In this document: one piece after another, positions 63,386-64,000 of the stretch | Layout: the number at the start of each line of letters is the position of its first letter | Numbering within the stretch: position 1 is the stretch's first letter | Assembly: GCA_021818105.1 (NCBI GenBank) | Contig: JAKAFB010000010.1 | Span: 1-64,000, forward strand | Reading direction: 5' to 3' | Source: Acidobacteriota bacterium | GTDB taxonomy: Bacteria; Acidobacteriota; Terriglobia; Terriglobales; Acidobacteriaceae | Length of the DNA stretch: 64,000 nt | Notes under the pieces: model-generated | Told to the model about the DNA's origin: nothing | Databases searched by the model: none | What the model saw: only the letters and a program-made list of their open reading frames with translations | Position numbers and translations under genes: made by a program

Positions 63386-64000
63386 ATGCAGGAGATTAAG
63401 GTGCGAACGTCCCAGCGCCCGCGGCCGTTGCCTTCAGGCCGGTGGGCCATGACCCAACGGTGGAACGATCTGCTGTTTGCCCACTGGCGGGTGCCGGCGG
63501 CCGAGGTGGCGGCGCTGTTGCCCGATGGCCTGCAGGTGGATACGTACATGGGGACGGCATGGCTGGGCGTGGTGCCATTCTGGATGGATCGCATCAAGTT
63601 TCGGGGCCTGCCGGTGATTCCCGGCGCACTCAGCATGCCGGAGCTGAACCTGAGAACCTATGTGCGTGAGCCGCACAGCGGCACGCAGGGCGTTTACTTC
63701 TTCTCACTTGACGCGGCCAATCTGCTGGCCGTGGCGGCGGCACGAACCTTCTATCACTTGCCTTATTACTGGGCTGAGATGCACATTGCGCAGAAGAGCG
63801 ATCGCGAGTTTGCCTACTACAGCCGGCGGCGATTGTCGGCCAAGCCGGTAATCTTCAAGGCGCTCTATCGCGGGCTGGGACCGACGCGCAAGCTGGCGGA
63901 AAGCCGCAGCGGATCGCTTGAATACTTTCTGACGGAGCGCTACTGCCTCTTCAGCCGCAATCGCTCGGGCGCTCTAGTGCGGGCCAACATTCACCACGTG
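63386..64000 (+). CDS. DUF2071 (YqjF-like) protein, cut by window end
   Basis: Open through 205 codons to the last base, so it is missing from the ORF track. MQEIKVRTSQ is preceded by GGCAGGAG. Family features: QRWNDLLFAHWRVPAAEVAALLPDGLQVDTYMGTAWLGVVPFWMDRIKFRGLP, MPELNLRTYVR, GVYFFSLDAANLLAVAAARTFYHLPYYWAEM and ERYCLFSRN. The 3' end lies outside. DUF2071 has no known enzymatic role. Confidence 0.9.
   Translation, partial: MQEIKVRTSQRPRPLPSGRWAMTQRWNDLLFAHWRVPAAEVAALLPDGLQVDTYMGTAWLGVVPFWMDRIKFRGLPVIPGALSMPELNLRTYVREPHSGTQGVYFFSLDAANLLAVAAARTFYHLPYYWAEMHIAQKSDREFAYYSRRRLSAKPVIFKALYRGLGPTRKLAESRSGSLEYFLTERYCLFSRNRSGALVRANIHHV

Overview
The window reads as chromosomal DNA of an Acidobacteriota bacterium, most likely class Terriglobia (Acidobacteriia). 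The clues are a VWFA protein of the type known mainly from Acidobacteria, DUF1684, a CRTAC1/FG-GAP protein, a large Ig-like secreted protein with a GCGGG segment, many secreted glycosidases and peptidases, and moderately high G+C. Species assignment cannot be made from sequence reading alone.

Layout. 1-8.8 kb: rho and its terminator, a small secreted protein, tRNA-Ala(CGC), the heat-shock operon hrcA-grpE-dnaJ (minus strand, no dnaK), a VWFA protein, a DUF1684 protein and a pair of overlapping secreted-protein genes. 9-17.4 kb: DAHP synthase, an O-methyltransferase, lpxB, an M1-aminopeptidase-like protein that has lost its active site, RlpA, an orphan GH24 lysozyme and a LacI-type regulator. 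17.4-29.8 kb: extracellular degradation genes (GH38 alpha-mannosidase, CocE/NonD hydrolase, GH35 beta-galactosidase), a threonine-aldolase-like enzyme and a 965-residue Ig-like secreted protein.

29.85-36.48 kb: a compact 6.6-kb integrated element inserted in the 3' half of tRNA-Glu(TTC) and bounded by a perfect 47-bp direct repeat. It carries a tyrosine integrase, an AlpA/Xis-like HTH protein, a CHC2-type primase zinc-finger protein, a DUF3987 primase/helicase-like protein, a DUF5681 protein and three genes of unknown function, plus clustered short repeats at both ends and beside the replication genes. It has no capsid, tail, lysis or conjugation genes. The architecture resembles phage satellites (PICI-like) and is the best candidate here for an undescribed system.

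36.5-43.7 kb: an RND efflux pair (membrane-fusion lipoprotein plus HAE1-type pump), a ComEA-like helix-hairpin-helix protein and an MscS-family channel. 43.65-50.2 kb: a tightly overlapping histidine operon hisI-G-D-C-B-H-F-A. In front of it lies a promoter, a 26-codon leader ORF with eight His codons almost at the predicted transcript start, a Rho-independent attenuator and a perfectly complementary anti-terminator. hisE is not in the window. 50.3-53.8 kb: an aminotransferase, a FUSC-family membrane protein and a 2-hydroxyacid dehydrogenase.

53.8-58.2 kb: a thiamine-uptake operon on the minus strand. A clear TPP riboswitch and a hairpin that sequesters the Shine-Dalgarno sequence precede a TonB-dependent receptor, an APH-fold kinase and a PnuC/PnuT transporter. 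Together these suggest outer-membrane capture, inner-membrane transport and phosphorylation of thiamine. 58.3-64 kb: a CRTAC1/FG-GAP protein, an MFS exporter, a duplicated ThyX-like protein whose signature is split between its halves, and the 5' part of a DUF2071 gene cut by the window end.

All coordinates, motif positions and complementarities were read by eye. No database search or folding program was run.
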